A stretch of 38,350 nucleotides of DNA. Source: an uncultured Coriobacteriaceae bacterium. GTDB lineage: Bacteria; Actinomycetota; Coriobacteriia; Coriobacteriales; Eggerthellaceae. A program made the position numbers and the translations under genes. The DNA is taken from NCBI GenBank assembly GCA_902788545.1, contig CADAKR010000002.1:1-38350 (forward strand), in the 5' to 3' direction. Numbering within the stretch: the stretch's first letter is position 1; each line of letters starts with the position of its first letter. Below, piece after piece: positions 17,150-26,643 of the stretch. A model generated the notes under the pieces. It made no database searches. It was given only the letters and a program-made list of their open reading frames with translations, and was not told the DNA's origin.

Positions 17150-17203
17150 GTCGCACCGCCTTTCCTTAAGACAAGGGCGAGCATCGAGCCCGCCCTTGAA
17201 CCG

Positions 17204-17950
17204 TTACTCTTCCTCGGACTCTTCTTTGGGGCGTTTCGGACCGCCCGCGGTCACGGTGACCATCGCGGCCCTCAGCACCTTCTTGCCCATCTTGTAGCCC
17301 TTTTGGAGCACGTCTTTCACCGTTTCCTCGAAGGCCTCGGTGTCGGGCACCACCTGAACCGCCTGCGCCTCGAGGGCGTCGTACGGTTCGCCCACCGGGT
17401 CGATGATCTGCAGGCCGCTCTTGGTGAGCGCGTCGACGAACTTGCTTTGCACGGCCTTCACGCCGTCGAGCAATCCGGTCTCGCCGTTTTCCTCGGCGTA
17501 GGCAACCGTGCGCTCGAAGTCGTCGAGCACGGGGAGCAGGGTCTCCATCACCTTTTCGGCGGCGCGCACCTTCTCGTCGGCGCGCTGCTCTTGCATGCGG
17601 CGGCGATACGTGTCCCACTCGGCATGCAGGCGCAGGTAGCGATCCTGCCATTCCTTGGCCTTGGCCTGGGCTTCCTCGAGCGTGTCGATGTCGGCCTCTT
17701 CAAGGACGGCTTCTGCTTCGGCGACGATGTCGGGGTCGTCAGCGGGAAGCTCGTCGGCAGCTTCAGCGTCGGCTTCGGCTGCGGCCTCGGGGTCGGCTTC
17801 GGCCTTTTCGGCTTCTGCCGCCTCTGCCGCCTCTTCGGCGACAGGCTCGGCCTTGACGGCCTCTTCAGCGTTGGCGGTCGTTTCGGCCGCTTCCTCGTTC
17901 GTGTCCTCGATGGGGATCTGGAAGCCCTTGTCTTCTTTGTCATTCGCCAT
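17204..17950 (-). CDS. grpE: Nucleotide exchange factor GrpE
   Basis: A 248-residue GrpE, which releases ADP from DnaK. The first ~100 residues are an acidic Ala/Glu-rich tail (EEAAEAAEAEKAEADPEAAA). The long dimer helix begins around LEEAQAKAKEWQDRYLRLHAEWDTYRRR. The C-terminal beta domain includes VQVVPDTEAFEETVKDVLQKGYKMGKKVLRAAMV, a typical GrpE signature. The N-terminal extension is longer than in E. coli. It follows dnaK after a strong hairpin. Confidence 0.96.
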   Translation of the reverse strand: MANDKEDKGFQIPIEDTNEEAAETTANAEEAVKAEPVAEEAAEAAEAEKAEADPEAAAEADAEAADELPADDPDIVAEAEAVLEEADIDTLEEAQAKAKEWQDRYLRLHAEWDTYRRRMQEQRADEKVRAAEKVMETLLPVLDDFERTVAYAEENGETGLLDGVKAVQSKFVDALTKSGLQIIDPVGEPYDALEAQAVQVVPDTEAFEETVKDVLQKGYKMGKKVLRAAMVTVTAGGPKRPKEESEEE

Positions 17951-17977
17951 GATTAGCTCCTTGTCACAGGTTGGCGG

Positions 17978-18011
17978 GAATGGGTTTTGGGGGCAGCCCC
18001 AAAACCCATTC
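17978..18011. repeat. Perfect 15-bp hairpin between dnaK and grpE
   Basis: GAATGGGTTTTGGGG (17978-17992) is an exact inverted match of CCCCAAAACCCATTC (17997-18011) with a 4-base loop. It sits 11 bases beyond the dnaK stop. Without a clean T tract, it may act as a partial terminator or as an RNA-stabilising end that gives more dnaK than grpE message. Confidence 0.8.
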
Positions 18012-18022
18012 GCAGGGCTTCT

Positions 18023-19990
<1,968 letters not shown>

Positions 19991-20079
19991 TCATCCCTTC
20001 GGGTTTGTTACCTCTATTTAGTGTTGCAGTGCTTGCTGAAATCTATCTGAATCTACACAAGCATTCTTCAACGATTGTC

Positions 20080-20108
20080 ACTATAAAATCTTAGTCAGTT
20101 CGTGTCAA
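20080..20108 (-). promoter_or_regulatory. Strong promoter of the dnaK operon, possible HspR site
   Basis: TTGACA (20108-20103) and TATAGT (20085-20080) are 17 bases apart on the minus strand, nearly ideal for sigma-70. AT-rich AAATAAAATAA just upstream resembles an UP element. The -35 is embedded in CTTGACA, then 7 bases, then ACTAAGA. The HspR operator (HAIR) is CTTGAGT-N7-ACTCAAG, so this is at best a degenerate version. The promoter call is firm; the operator is tentative. Confidence 0.85.
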
Positions 20109-20215
20109 GTTATTTTATTTCGACGTCATACTATCGTTACTTTGCCTGATGAGGGCAGCAATTGGCCGCTGCTGTTGTCTGCCGTCGACCGCCGTCAGTC
20201 GCTGCCGGCACGCAA

Positions 20216-20241
20216 AAAGGCCAGCGCGATGGCTGGCCTTT
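20216..20241 (-). terminator. Terminator after the ferredoxin gene
   Basis: AAAGGCCAGC (20216-20225) and GCTGGCCTTT (20232-20241) form a 10-bp stem with a 6-base loop. On the minus strand the stem's 3' side runs into TTTTTGCG. It lies 25 bases beyond the ferredoxin stop and separates that gene from the dnaK promoter. Confidence 0.85.
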
Positions 20242-20265
20242 GCTTCTTGCATATATATGCGCTCG

Positions 20266-20454
20266 TTAGTCTTCGGCGATCTCCGTGATGGCGCCCATGG
20301 GGCATTCCTCGAGGCACTCGCCGCATGCGATGCAGGCATCTTCGTTCACGACCTCGGCGACACCGCCGGGAACTTCCAGAACCTCTTGCGGGCAAGCGTC
20401 GACGCAAATACCGCAGCCGATGCACTCATCGGCGGAAATAACGGGATGGGCCAT
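20266..20454 (-). CDS. 2[4Fe-4S] ferredoxin
   Basis: A 62-residue bacterial-type ferredoxin. It carries two cluster motifs: CIGCGICVDACP and CIACGECLEECP, each CxxCxxCxxxCP. It is a low-potential electron carrier in anaerobic metabolism. The frame stays open to 20538, but MAHPVISADECIGCG at 20454 is the usual start for the family and has AAGGAG ahead of it. It stands alone with its own promoter-like boxes and terminator. Confidence 0.96.
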   Translation of the reverse strand: MAHPVISADECIGCGICVDACPQEVLEVPGGVAEVVNEDACIACGECLEECPMGAITEIAED

Positions 20455-20503
20455 GTTGGTCTCCTTCTCTCGGTTTCTCTTCCCCAGAATCTCTCTGCGG
20501 TGC

Positions 20504-20531
20504 AAGATACCATTACTTCGCGGGAATGCAA
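20504..20531 (-). promoter_or_regulatory. Likely ferredoxin promoter
   Basis: TTGCAT (20531-20526) and TATCTT (20509-20504) with a 16-base spacer on the minus strand, 50 bases before the ferredoxin ATG. Both boxes match the sigma-70 consensus at four or five of six positions. Confidence 0.55.
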
Positions 20532-20562
20532 CCCCCATTAAGCTTTTTTCGGCAACGGTTTC

Positions 20563-21585
20563 TTAGCAGATTCGGGGGAGCTGCTCGCCGACCAGCATGT
20601 CGAGGATGCGGCGGCCGCCAAAGGCGTTGCGGATGTAGACCTTCGGGCCCCGATCGGCACGGGCGGGAAGCGCCTGGCCGATGCGGGCGGCGTCGGTGCC
20701 GTACGGGCTCGCGTGCATGGCGGCCAGCGCGGCATCAGCTTGCTCGGCGGGAACGACGCACACCATCTTGCCCTCGTTTGCAACCTGCAGCGGGTCGTAT
20801 CCGAGCATGTCGCACGCACCGCGCACGGCATCGCGCACGGGCACGGCGTCCTCGTCGATCTCGAAATCGACCTGCGATTGCTCGGACAGCTCGTTGAGCG
20901 TCGAGGCCAAGCCGCCACGCGTGGGGTCGCGGAAGCAGCGCGCGTCGGGCGCCGCCGCCAGCACGTCGGCGATCAGGTGGTTCAGCGGCGCGGCATCGCT
21001 TTTCACGTCGGCGGTGAACGAAAGCGACTCGCGGCAGCTCATGATGGTGATGCCGTGGTCGCCGAGCGTGCCCGTGACGAGCACCGCATCACCAGGCTGG
21101 CAATGCGCGCCGCTGAGGTCGATGCCGGCGGGCACCGCGCCCACGCCGCTCGTGTTGATGAAGACGCCGTCGCCGTGTCCGCGGTTCACGACCTTCGTGT
21201 CGCCTGTGACAAGCCGCACGCCTGCTTCGCTTGCAGCTTCGGCCATGCTTGCGCAGATGCGGCGCAGATCGTCGATCGGATAGCCTTCTTCCAAGATGAA
21301 CCCGCAGCCCAGGTACAAGGGACGCGCACCGCTCGTGGCGATGTCGTTCACGGTGCCGCACACCGCGAGCCGCCCGATATCGCCACCTGGGAAGAAATGG
21401 GGCGACACCACGAAGCTGTCGGTCGAGAACGCGAGGCGCTCACCCGGCTCGAGGGCCGGCAGCACGGCAGCATCGTCGCCGCGGCGCAGCTCCTCGCCGG
21501 CATACGCCTCGAAGAACACCTCGTCGATGATGCGCTTCATCATCGTCCCGCCGCTTCCGTGGCCGAGTAGTACTTTATCTTCCAT
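20563..21585 (-). CDS. hypE: Hydrogenase maturation protein HypE
   Basis: A 340-residue member of the PurM/SelD-like fold. HypE accepts a carbamoyl group from HypF on its C-terminal cysteine and dehydrates it to a thiocyanate, the source of the CN ligands in [NiFe] hydrogenases. The protein begins with VLLGHGSGGTMMKRII, has DDAAVLP and GDTKVV motifs, and ends PRIC, with the required terminal Cys. Other hyp genes are not in the window. nikR lies just upstream on the same strand, a sensible nickel pairing. The gap to nikR is 67 bases. Confidence 0.96.
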   Translation of the reverse strand: MEDKVLLGHGSGGTMMKRIIDEVFFEAYAGEELRRGDDAAVLPALEPGERLAFSTDSFVVSPHFFPGGDIGRLAVCGTVNDIATSGARPLYLGCGFILEEGYPIDDLRRICASMAEAASEAGVRLVTGDTKVVNRGHGDGVFINTSGVGAVPAGIDLSGAHCQPGDAVLVTGTLGDHGITIMSCRESLSFTADVKSDAAPLNHLIADVLAAAPDARCFRDPTRGGLASTLNELSEQSQVDFEIDEDAVPVRDAVRGACDMLGYDPLQVANEGKMVCVVPAEQADAALAAMHASPYGTDAARIGQALPARADRGPKVYIRNAFGGRRILDMLVGEQLPRIC

Positions 21586-21652
21586 ATCCGTCCTTTTCTG
21601 AACGAAGAACGCAGCTATAGGTCCGGCCGCTGCCGTGGGTTTTCGGATGTGC

Positions 21653-22075
21653 TTACACCATCTGGCCGGTGGTCGTGATGACGAGGCCGCCGTTGCGCAC
21701 GCCCTTCGTGCCCAGGATCTGGTCGGCGATGTCGCGCACGTCGGTCGTCTCGCCGCGCAGGATGATGACTTCCAGGCACGTGTCCTCGTCGAGGTGCACG
21801 TGCGTCGTCGACACGATCATGCCGAATCTCGAATGCTGGATTGTGTGGAGCTTTTCCTGCACGTCGCTGGCATGGTGGTTGAACACGATGGTGAGCGTGC
21901 CCATGACCTCGGTGCCCGGCAGCTCGATCGCGTCGTTCACGAGGGCGTCGCGCACGAGGTCGCGCACCACCTCGCTGCGGTTCTTCGCCAGGCCGCGCCG
22001 AGCCACGAAGGCGTCGAAGCTCATGAGGAGGTCTTCGGGCATGGCGACCGAGAAGCGCACGAGTTCGCTTGACAT
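21653..22075 (-). CDS. nikR: Nickel-responsive regulator NikR
   Basis: A 140-residue ribbon-helix-helix repressor with a C-terminal ACT-like nickel domain. The N-terminal ELVRFSVAMPEDLLMSFD is the DNA-binding arm. The high-affinity nickel ligands are all present with exact spacing: H81, H92, H94 and C100 (H-x10-H-x-H-x5-C, within STTHVHLDEDTC). It should control nickel uptake or hydrogenase genes. It is followed by hypE and preceded by a small unknown gene 9 bases away, so the three probably form one transcript. Confidence 0.95.
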   Translation of the reverse strand: MSSELVRFSVAMPEDLLMSFDAFVARRGLAKNRSEVVRDLVRDALVNDAIELPGTEVMGTLTIVFNHHASDVQEKLHTIQHSRFGMIVSTTHVHLDEDTCLEVIILRGETTDVRDIADQILGTKGVRNGGLVITTTGQMV

Positions 22076-22084
22076 GGCGCCGCC

Positions 22085-22339
22085 CTACACGAGGCTGACG
22101 GTTACACCGCCAGCGGCCTCGGCGTCGGCTTCGAGCGCGTCCTTCGCGTCGGTGATGAGGGCGCGTGCCTCATCGAGCAGCTCCTGGACCGAATGCAGCT
22201 TGTCGTCGACGGTCGTGAAGCCGGCGTCGCCCGCCTGGTGGGCCAGCTTGTGGACCCAGCGGCGCTCGAGCGCGATGTGGTCGTCGATCTGAGCCATCAT
22301 CTGCTCGAACTGGCCCGTGTTAACTCCGTTGGTGCACAT
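22085..22339 (-). CDS. Small helical protein of unknown function, upstream of nikR
   Basis: An 84-residue protein beginning MCTNGVNTGQFEQMM. It looks all helical, with one His-containing helix (DDHIALERRWVHKLAH) and a second, acidic helix (VQELLDEARALITDAKDALE). There is no signal peptide. Start chosen at 22339 because AAGGAAA lies just upstream; the longer frame to 22414 runs into the divergent promoter region. It is probably the first gene of the nikR-hypE transcript, so a metal-linked role is a guess only. I do not recognise the family. Confidence 0.7.
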   Translation of the reverse strand: MCTNGVNTGQFEQMMAQIDDHIALERRWVHKLAHQAGDAGFTTVDDKLHSVQELLDEARALITDAKDALEADAEAAGGVTVSLV

Positions 22340-22422
22340 GGTTGGTTTCCTTCCCCCACGCTTTGCAATGCTTGCTATCATGTCCGTTATACGACGGGTT
22401 CCGCCAACGCGCAAGAGGAAGT

Positions 22423-22905
22423 GTGACGAAATTGCCGCGGAGTAACATATTTAGCGCGTCAGCGGACGAGCTGCGCGATTTGTTCGCGGACTATCTCGAT
22501 GGCGAAGGGCCTTGCGTCGTGATGGCCTTAAGCGAGCGGCCGCTGAGCCCCGAAGCGCGCAACGCCATCGAGAAATCGCTGGAAAGCTTCGGCTATGGCA
22601 GCGACGCCTGCCTGTACGCCACGTTGCTCCCCGCTGGCAAAGGCACTGGGGAAAGCGCCGTGCCGCTTGACGCCCAGGCCCTGTTCCTGCTGATGGAGGG
22701 TCTCGATCCGCTGTGTGTGATCTGCGCCGACACTGCCGCGATCACCCGCTTGGGCGAAGCCTGCCGCACAACCTTCGAGCCAGATGCGCCTATCCGCGCG
22801 TTCGGCCGCCCTGCCGTCGCCTTCCGCGACCTGACCAGCATGCTCGCCACCGATGCCGGCAAGCAGCGCGCTTGGCGCCTGCTGAAATCGCTGCCCAAAC
22901 GCTAG
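22423..22905 (+). CDS. Protein of unknown function, divergent from the nikR cluster
   Basis: A 160-residue protein with GTG start at 22423, preceded by AAGAGGAA; the longer frame from 22342 would overlap the divergent start region. Features: ADELRDLFADYLDGEGPCVVMALSE at the N-terminus, then ALFLLMEGLDPLCVICAD and a C-terminal GRPAVAFRDLTSMLATDAGKQRAW. The alternating hydrophobic strands suggest a Rossmann-like fold, and the pattern faintly recalls uracil-DNA glycosylase-like proteins, but no catalytic motif can be named. It is one of three plus-strand genes, converging with nth across a two-way terminator. Confidence 0.7.
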   Translation: MTKLPRSNIFSASADELRDLFADYLDGEGPCVVMALSERPLSPEARNAIEKSLESFGYGSDACLYATLLPAGKGTGESAVPLDAQALFLLMEGLDPLCVICADTAAITRLGEACRTTFEPDAPIRAFGRPAVAFRDLTSMLATDAGKQRAWRLLKSLPKR

Positions 22906-22912
22906 CACACCC

Positions 22913-22949
22913 AAACCGGACACTGCGCTCGAAGCAGAGCGTCCGGTTT
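22913..22949. terminator. Two-way terminator with GGAC/GTCC ends, copy D
   Basis: AAACCGGAC (22913-22921) pairs with GTCCGGTTT (22941-22949), the stem continuing past one mismatch with CT/AG. TTTTCCC follows on the plus strand. It sits between convergent stops at 22905 and 22972, so it can serve both genes. Its GGAC/GTCC ends and inner CGAAGC recall the palindromes at 16151-16217. Confidence 0.75.
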
Positions 22950-22971
22950 TCCCGCTTGGCGGCGAGGCTTG

Positions 22972-23622
22972 CTAGCGACAGCTGGGGCAGAGGTCGGCGA
23001 GGAAGCACGTTTCGCACGCGGGTTTTTTCGCGTTGCAGACTTCGCGGCCGAAGAGAATCCACTGGTGATTGACGGGCTCCCAAAGCTCGGGTGGAATGAG
23101 CTTCAGCAGGTCCTGCTCGGTTTTGCTCGGGTCCTTCGCGTTCGACAGCTTCAGCTTGTGGGCGATGCGGAACACGTGCGTGTCGACGGCGATGCCCTCG
23201 ACGATGCCGAATCCCGCGTTCATCACGATGTTGGCGGTCTTGCGACCCACGCCCGGCAGGCGCTGCAAGTCCTCGTACGTGCGGGGCACTTCCCCGCCGA
23301 ACTCGCCGAGCACCATCTGGGCGCATTTGATGCAGTTGGCGGCCTTCACGCGGAAGAAGCCGATGGAGCGCAGGATGTCGGCCACGTCGTCGACGTCGGC
23401 GGCGGCAAGATCGGCGATGGTCGGATACCGCTCCCACAGCACCGGCGTGACCTTGTTCACCGCAGCGTCAGTCGTCTGGGCCGACAGCAGCACGGCGATG
23501 GTCAGGCGGAAAGGGTCACCGCCGAAATCGAGCGCGGGCTGCGCATTCGGGTAATGCTCGCCCATGCGCTCGCATACCGCCAGCGCGCGTTCGCGTTTCG
23601 CTTTCATCGATTCTCGCGGCAT
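22972..23622 (-). CDS. nth: Endonuclease III
   Basis: A 216-residue base-excision repair glycosylase/AP lyase for oxidised pyrimidines. LLSAQTTDAAVNKVTP and the helix-hairpin-helix LPGVGRKTANIVMNAGFG precede the catalytic Lys/Asp pair (K in GVGRKTAN, D in VDTHVFR). The C-terminal [4Fe-4S] loop C-x6-C-x2-C-x5-C is complete (CNAKKPACETCFLADLC). The frame opens far upstream, but ATG at 23622 has GGGGAGG at the right distance and gives the family's normal length. Confidence 0.97.
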   Translation of the reverse strand: MPRESMKAKRERALAVCERMGEHYPNAQPALDFGGDPFRLTIAVLLSAQTTDAAVNKVTPVLWERYPTIADLAAADVDDVADILRSIGFFRVKAANCIKCAQMVLGEFGGEVPRTYEDLQRLPGVGRKTANIVMNAGFGIVEGIAVDTHVFRIAHKLKLSNAKDPSKTEQDLLKLIPPELWEPVNHQWILFGREVCNAKKPACETCFLADLCPSCR

Positions 23623-23720
23623 GGGCCTCCCCTTCCCCTTCCCGTTTTCGCGGATTCCAGTGTAGCTGTTTTGGCGGGCAAAACGGAGCTGCCGTTGTGC
23701 GCGAAGCGGTGCCGCGGCCG

Positions 23721-24908
23721 CTACATCTCGAAGGCGCCGACGACGAGGCCGACATCGCCGACGAACATGAAGTGCAGAAGCGCGCTGAACGCGTAGATGC
23801 CAAGCAGGGCGAAGAACAGGCCGTCGGAGACGCTGCGGGGCATGCGGCGCAGGCTGCGGTCCATGAGCGGGTAGAACACCCAGAGGATGAGCGTGGCTGC
23901 GATGGTGTACACCGTCGAGTTCTGCAGGCACACCTGGCCCATGAAGTTGAACGGCAGGGCGCGGTAATCCCACACCTCGTAGTTCTGGTTGCAGATCATG
24001 CCGCACGTGAAGTCGATGGTGGTGCACACGATGGCCGTCACCACGATGCTGAGAAGCACCGCCGGCAGAAGACGCCCGTTGAAGCGCTTCAACAGCGCCT
24101 CCTTCACGGGCGTGAGCAGCACGGCGATGAGCACGACCGCCACGCCTTCGGCGCAATAGGGGAACAGCCACTGGTGCCACAGCATGACCTCGGAGAAATC
24201 GACGTCGCCCATGAACACGCCCAGGTGGATGTTGTAGCAGAACAGCATCTCGGCCCAGTGGCCCATGAACGAGAACACGATGAAGTACATGAGGATGTCG
24301 CGCCAGAAGACCCAGGTGCGGACGCGCTGCTTGAGGGGCGCATCGAAGCTATGGCCTTCGCGCGCGATGGGGTTGCGGTCGGGATGCACGGAAAGCACGG
24401 CTTTGGCATTCGGCGAAAGGGCCAGATACGCGATCAGCATTGCCGCGCCGGCGTATTCGGCCACGAGGGCGGCGATGGTCAGGGGCACGCCCAGGCTGGC
24501 GGCGACGACGGGGAACGCGCCGAGCGCGAACATGTCGATGGCCGACAGGACCGCGATGGCAATGGCGGCGCCGATGCCGAAGGACCGCGCCGACGTGTAA
24601 CGCTTCTCGAACAGCCAGATAGTCACTGCCGCGAGGGCGGACGTGGCCATTCCGTGCACGAGGCTGAAGTCGTATGCGAAATCGGCCGGCGCCGTGATGA
24701 CGGCGTACGCGAGCGCGCTTGCCAACACGAGGACGTAGTACAGCTGGCACAGGCGCACGCCCACGCCGAGCGATTCCCGCGTGGCCGTGCTCGTTTTCGC
24801 AACTGCGGCAGGACGGCTGAGCAGCGTGGCTACGCCCGCACGCGCCGCATCCACACCTTCACGCACGTTGTCCCATACGGTCTTTTTGGCCGCTTCGAAT
24901 TCCGCCAT
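23721..24908 (-). CDS. Polytopic membrane protein with CmpB-type (PF06541-like) domain
   Basis: A 395-residue protein with a cytoplasmic N-terminal ~50 residues and about nine or ten membrane helices. The C-terminal half has YFIVFSFMGHWAEMLFC, then a conserved loop with YEVWDYRALPFNFMGQVCL. This matches the pattern of the putative type IV ABC-transporter (CmpB-like) family, whose function is not established. The first half (VRLCQLYYVLVLASALAYAV onward) is an extra membrane domain. ATG at 24908 has GAGAGG upstream; earlier ATGs at 24944 and 25013 lack one. No ATPase partner is adjacent. Confidence 0.75.
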   Translation of the reverse strand: MAEFEAAKKTVWDNVREGVDAARAGVATLLSRPAAVAKTSTATRESLGVGVRLCQLYYVLVLASALAYAVITAPADFAYDFSLVHGMATSALAAVTIWLFEKRYTSARSFGIGAAIAIAVLSAIDMFALGAFPVVAASLGVPLTIAALVAEYAGAAMLIAYLALSPNAKAVLSVHPDRNPIAREGHSFDAPLKQRVRTWVFWRDILMYFIVFSFMGHWAEMLFCYNIHLGVFMGDVDFSEVMLWHQWLFPYCAEGVAVVLIAVLLTPVKEALLKRFNGRLLPAVLLSIVVTAIVCTTIDFTCGMICNQNYEVWDYRALPFNFMGQVCLQNSTVYTIAATLILWVFYPLMDRSLRRMPRSVSDGLFFALLGIYAFSALLHFMFVGDVGLVVGAFEM

Positions 24909-25035
24909 GAGTGCACCTCTCGCCCCGGTCGCTTCACCATTCATACCGCGCACGCGAGGAGCCCGTATGAAGAAACGCCCGCCTTGACACAAGGGCGACA
25001 GGATGTTTGCCATTCTGAAAGAAACACACGCAATT

Positions 25036-25081
25036 GGACACTTGCCTCAAAGGTGGACGTCCGCCCCTGAGGCAAGTGTCC
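25036..25081. repeat. 46-bp palindromic element, copy B
   Basis: GGACACTTGCCTC (25036-25048) is an exact inverted match of GAGGCAAGTGTCC (25069-25081), around a 20-base centre with GGACGTCCGCC. Compared with copy A at 4196-4241, the arm triplet GTT/AAC has become ACT/AGT, so pairing is kept while sequence changes. Confidence 0.85.
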
Positions 25082-25093
25082 GGGTTTGGGCGG

Positions 25094-25837
25094 TTAGGAG
25101 ACGAGGCTGAGCGAGGTGATGGGCCAGACGGTGGCGACCGCCTTGCCTTCGATGGCGTCGTTGGAGACGAAGTCGGATTCCGTGGTCAGGCCGCTGGGCG
25201 TGGCGTCTTCGGCGTCGCCGAGGACGTAGTAGGAATCGTCGGGCACCTCGCGCGTCGTGATGGAGCTCGCATTCGAGCCGAACACGCCGTTCGCGCTATC
25301 GGTGGTAAGCGCCTCTTCGCTGACGGCAACCGTGCCATCGGGCGATACGCTGACCCAGTTTCCGGGTTCGGCGACGATGCGGCCGAATTTCACATCGCCC
25401 GAACCGTCATGGTAGGCGACCACGTGCCCCGTCTTGAGCTCGTGCGCCTTCACCGTGACGACGGCATGCCCTTGGGACATGACGGGCTCCATGGCGCCGT
25501 CGGACACCGCGCGCGCCGAAGCGCCGAAATGCAAGATGGCCGCAGCAGCGGCGCCCACAAGCACGAGCACCAGGAAGACGACGAGGAGGATCTTGCGCCT
25601 TCGCGCCTTTCGCGCACGGGTCAGCTCGTTGCGATAGTCGGCCGCCGTGTAGCGCGGGGGCATGTTGTTGTCGGCAGGCGAAGGGCCTGCTTCGGAGGAT
25701 GGGGTTGTTGCCGGGGCGTTGGAGGCAGCGGCCATGACGTTCTGGGGCGCCGGCATGTTCATGCTGCCCGACAAGGACGGCATGCCCACTGGACCGGAAA
25801 GGCCTGCACCAAGCGGGATAGCCTGGTCGTAAGCCAT
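25094..25837 (-). CDS. Signal peptidase I-like membrane protein lacking the catalytic dyad
   Basis: A 247-residue protein: a Met/Pro/Ala-rich cytoplasmic part (1-75), basic RARKARRRK, one membrane helix (about 82-101) and an outer domain resembling type I signal peptidase (S26). The order of boxes is right: DGAMEPVMSQGHAVV, then VKFGRIVAEPGN, then VPDDSYYVLGDAED. But the catalytic Ser of the SMxP box is Ala (AMEP), and the Lys expected before R-I-V is Gly. It should therefore be inactive, unless the nearby K150 substitutes. ATG at 25837 has GAGGGG upstream and lies 5 bases after the preceding stop, so it is co-transcribed with the coiled-coil gene. Confidence 0.75.
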   Translation of the reverse strand: MAYDQAIPLGAGLSGPVGMPSLSGSMNMPAPQNVMAAASNAPATTPSSEAGPSPADNNMPPRYTAADYRNELTRARKARRRKILLVVFLVLVLVGAAAAAILHFGASARAVSDGAMEPVMSQGHAVVTVKAHELKTGHVVAYHDGSGDVKFGRIVAEPGNWVSVSPDGTVAVSEEALTTDSANGVFGSNASSITTREVPDDSYYVLGDAEDATPSGLTTESDFVSNDAIEGKAVATVWPITSLSLVS

Positions 25838-25842
25838 CGTTA

Positions 25843-26643
25843 TCACCCCTCGGCTGGACGCGCATGACGGCCGCGCGTCGCCACGGCAACCGTCGGCGAT
25901 TGCTGTCTAATGGCCTGCTGGCGAGCCGCCCTTTGATGAGCCGCTTGCTGTTGAACGGCCCGCTGCTGCGTTTCCTGACGCTGTTGCTGAACGGGCTGCT
26001 GCCGTTGCTGGGATACCTGCTGAACAGCCCGCTGATCGGCGATCTTCGCGCCCGCAGCTTCCCGGGCTGCGCTGCTGGCGACCTGCCGCTGCTGCGAGGC
26101 TTGCGCATCGCTGCGCACGGCCGCCTGGCGATCGGCGTCTTCCCGCGCGGACTGCATGATGGCTTCGGCCTGATGGTTCGCACGCGAAATGATTGAACGG
26201 GACTGGCGTGTTGCATCGGCAAGCATGGTTTCCGATTGCTTGCGCGCCTCGGCGAGGATGGCCTCTGCCTGCGCATTCGCCCTGTTCACGGTTGCGCGCG
26301 CCTGGTTTTGCACGCTCCGCGAAGAGGAATCGGCCACGGCCTGCTGGCCCGCCTGCGGCTGTTGCCCGGCAGCGCCCGTACGGGCGGCGAGCTGATCGCG
26401 CATGCGCTTGATTTCGCGCAGGTAGTCGTCCGCGGAGCGTTGCACGGCCTCGAAATAGCCGTTCGATTGCAAGGCGAGCTCGGCGATCGAGCCGATCTTC
26501 GCTGCGCGGGACACGGCAGGTTTCGCCGCAAGAGCATTCCTGAGCTGGGCGTTTTCCGCCTTGATTGCATCGTTCTCTTCCGAGAGCTTCACCATGAGCT
26601 CGAGCAAATCAAGTCGGCTGAGATGCTTCAGACTTTTATCCAT
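25843..26643 (-). CDS. Coiled-coil protein with Gln-rich C-terminus
   Basis: A 266-residue protein. It starts MDKSLKHLSRLDLLELMVKLSEENDAIKAENAQL, a short coiled coil, then a segment with YFEAVQRSADDYLREIKRMRDQL and repeats of the form RANAQAEAILAEARKQSETML, as in DivIVA-like or tail-fibre-like scaffolds. From about residue 200 it is mostly Gln, Ala and Arg (QQRQQPVQQQRQETQQRAVQ). There is no signal peptide. A cytoplasmic scaffold role at the membrane is inferred; it is co-directional and nearly contiguous with the dead signal-peptidase-like gene. It lies divergent from arsR. Confidence 0.7.
   Translation of the reverse strand: MDKSLKHLSRLDLLELMVKLSEENDAIKAENAQLRNALAAKPAVSRAAKIGSIAELALQSNGYFEAVQRSADDYLREIKRMRDQLAARTGAAGQQPQAGQQAVADSSSRSVQNQARATVNRANAQAEAILAEARKQSETMLADATRQSRSIISRANHQAEAIMQSAREDADRQAAVRSDAQASQQRQVASSAAREAAGAKIADQRAVQQVSQQRQQPVQQQRQETQQRAVQQQAAHQRAARQQAIRQQSPTVAVATRGRHARPAEG

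Noticed and set aside
22972-24180. A 402-residue form of Endonuclease III
   Set aside because: The extra part is antisense-frame sequence overlapping the membrane-protein gene; ATG at 23622 is well supported.
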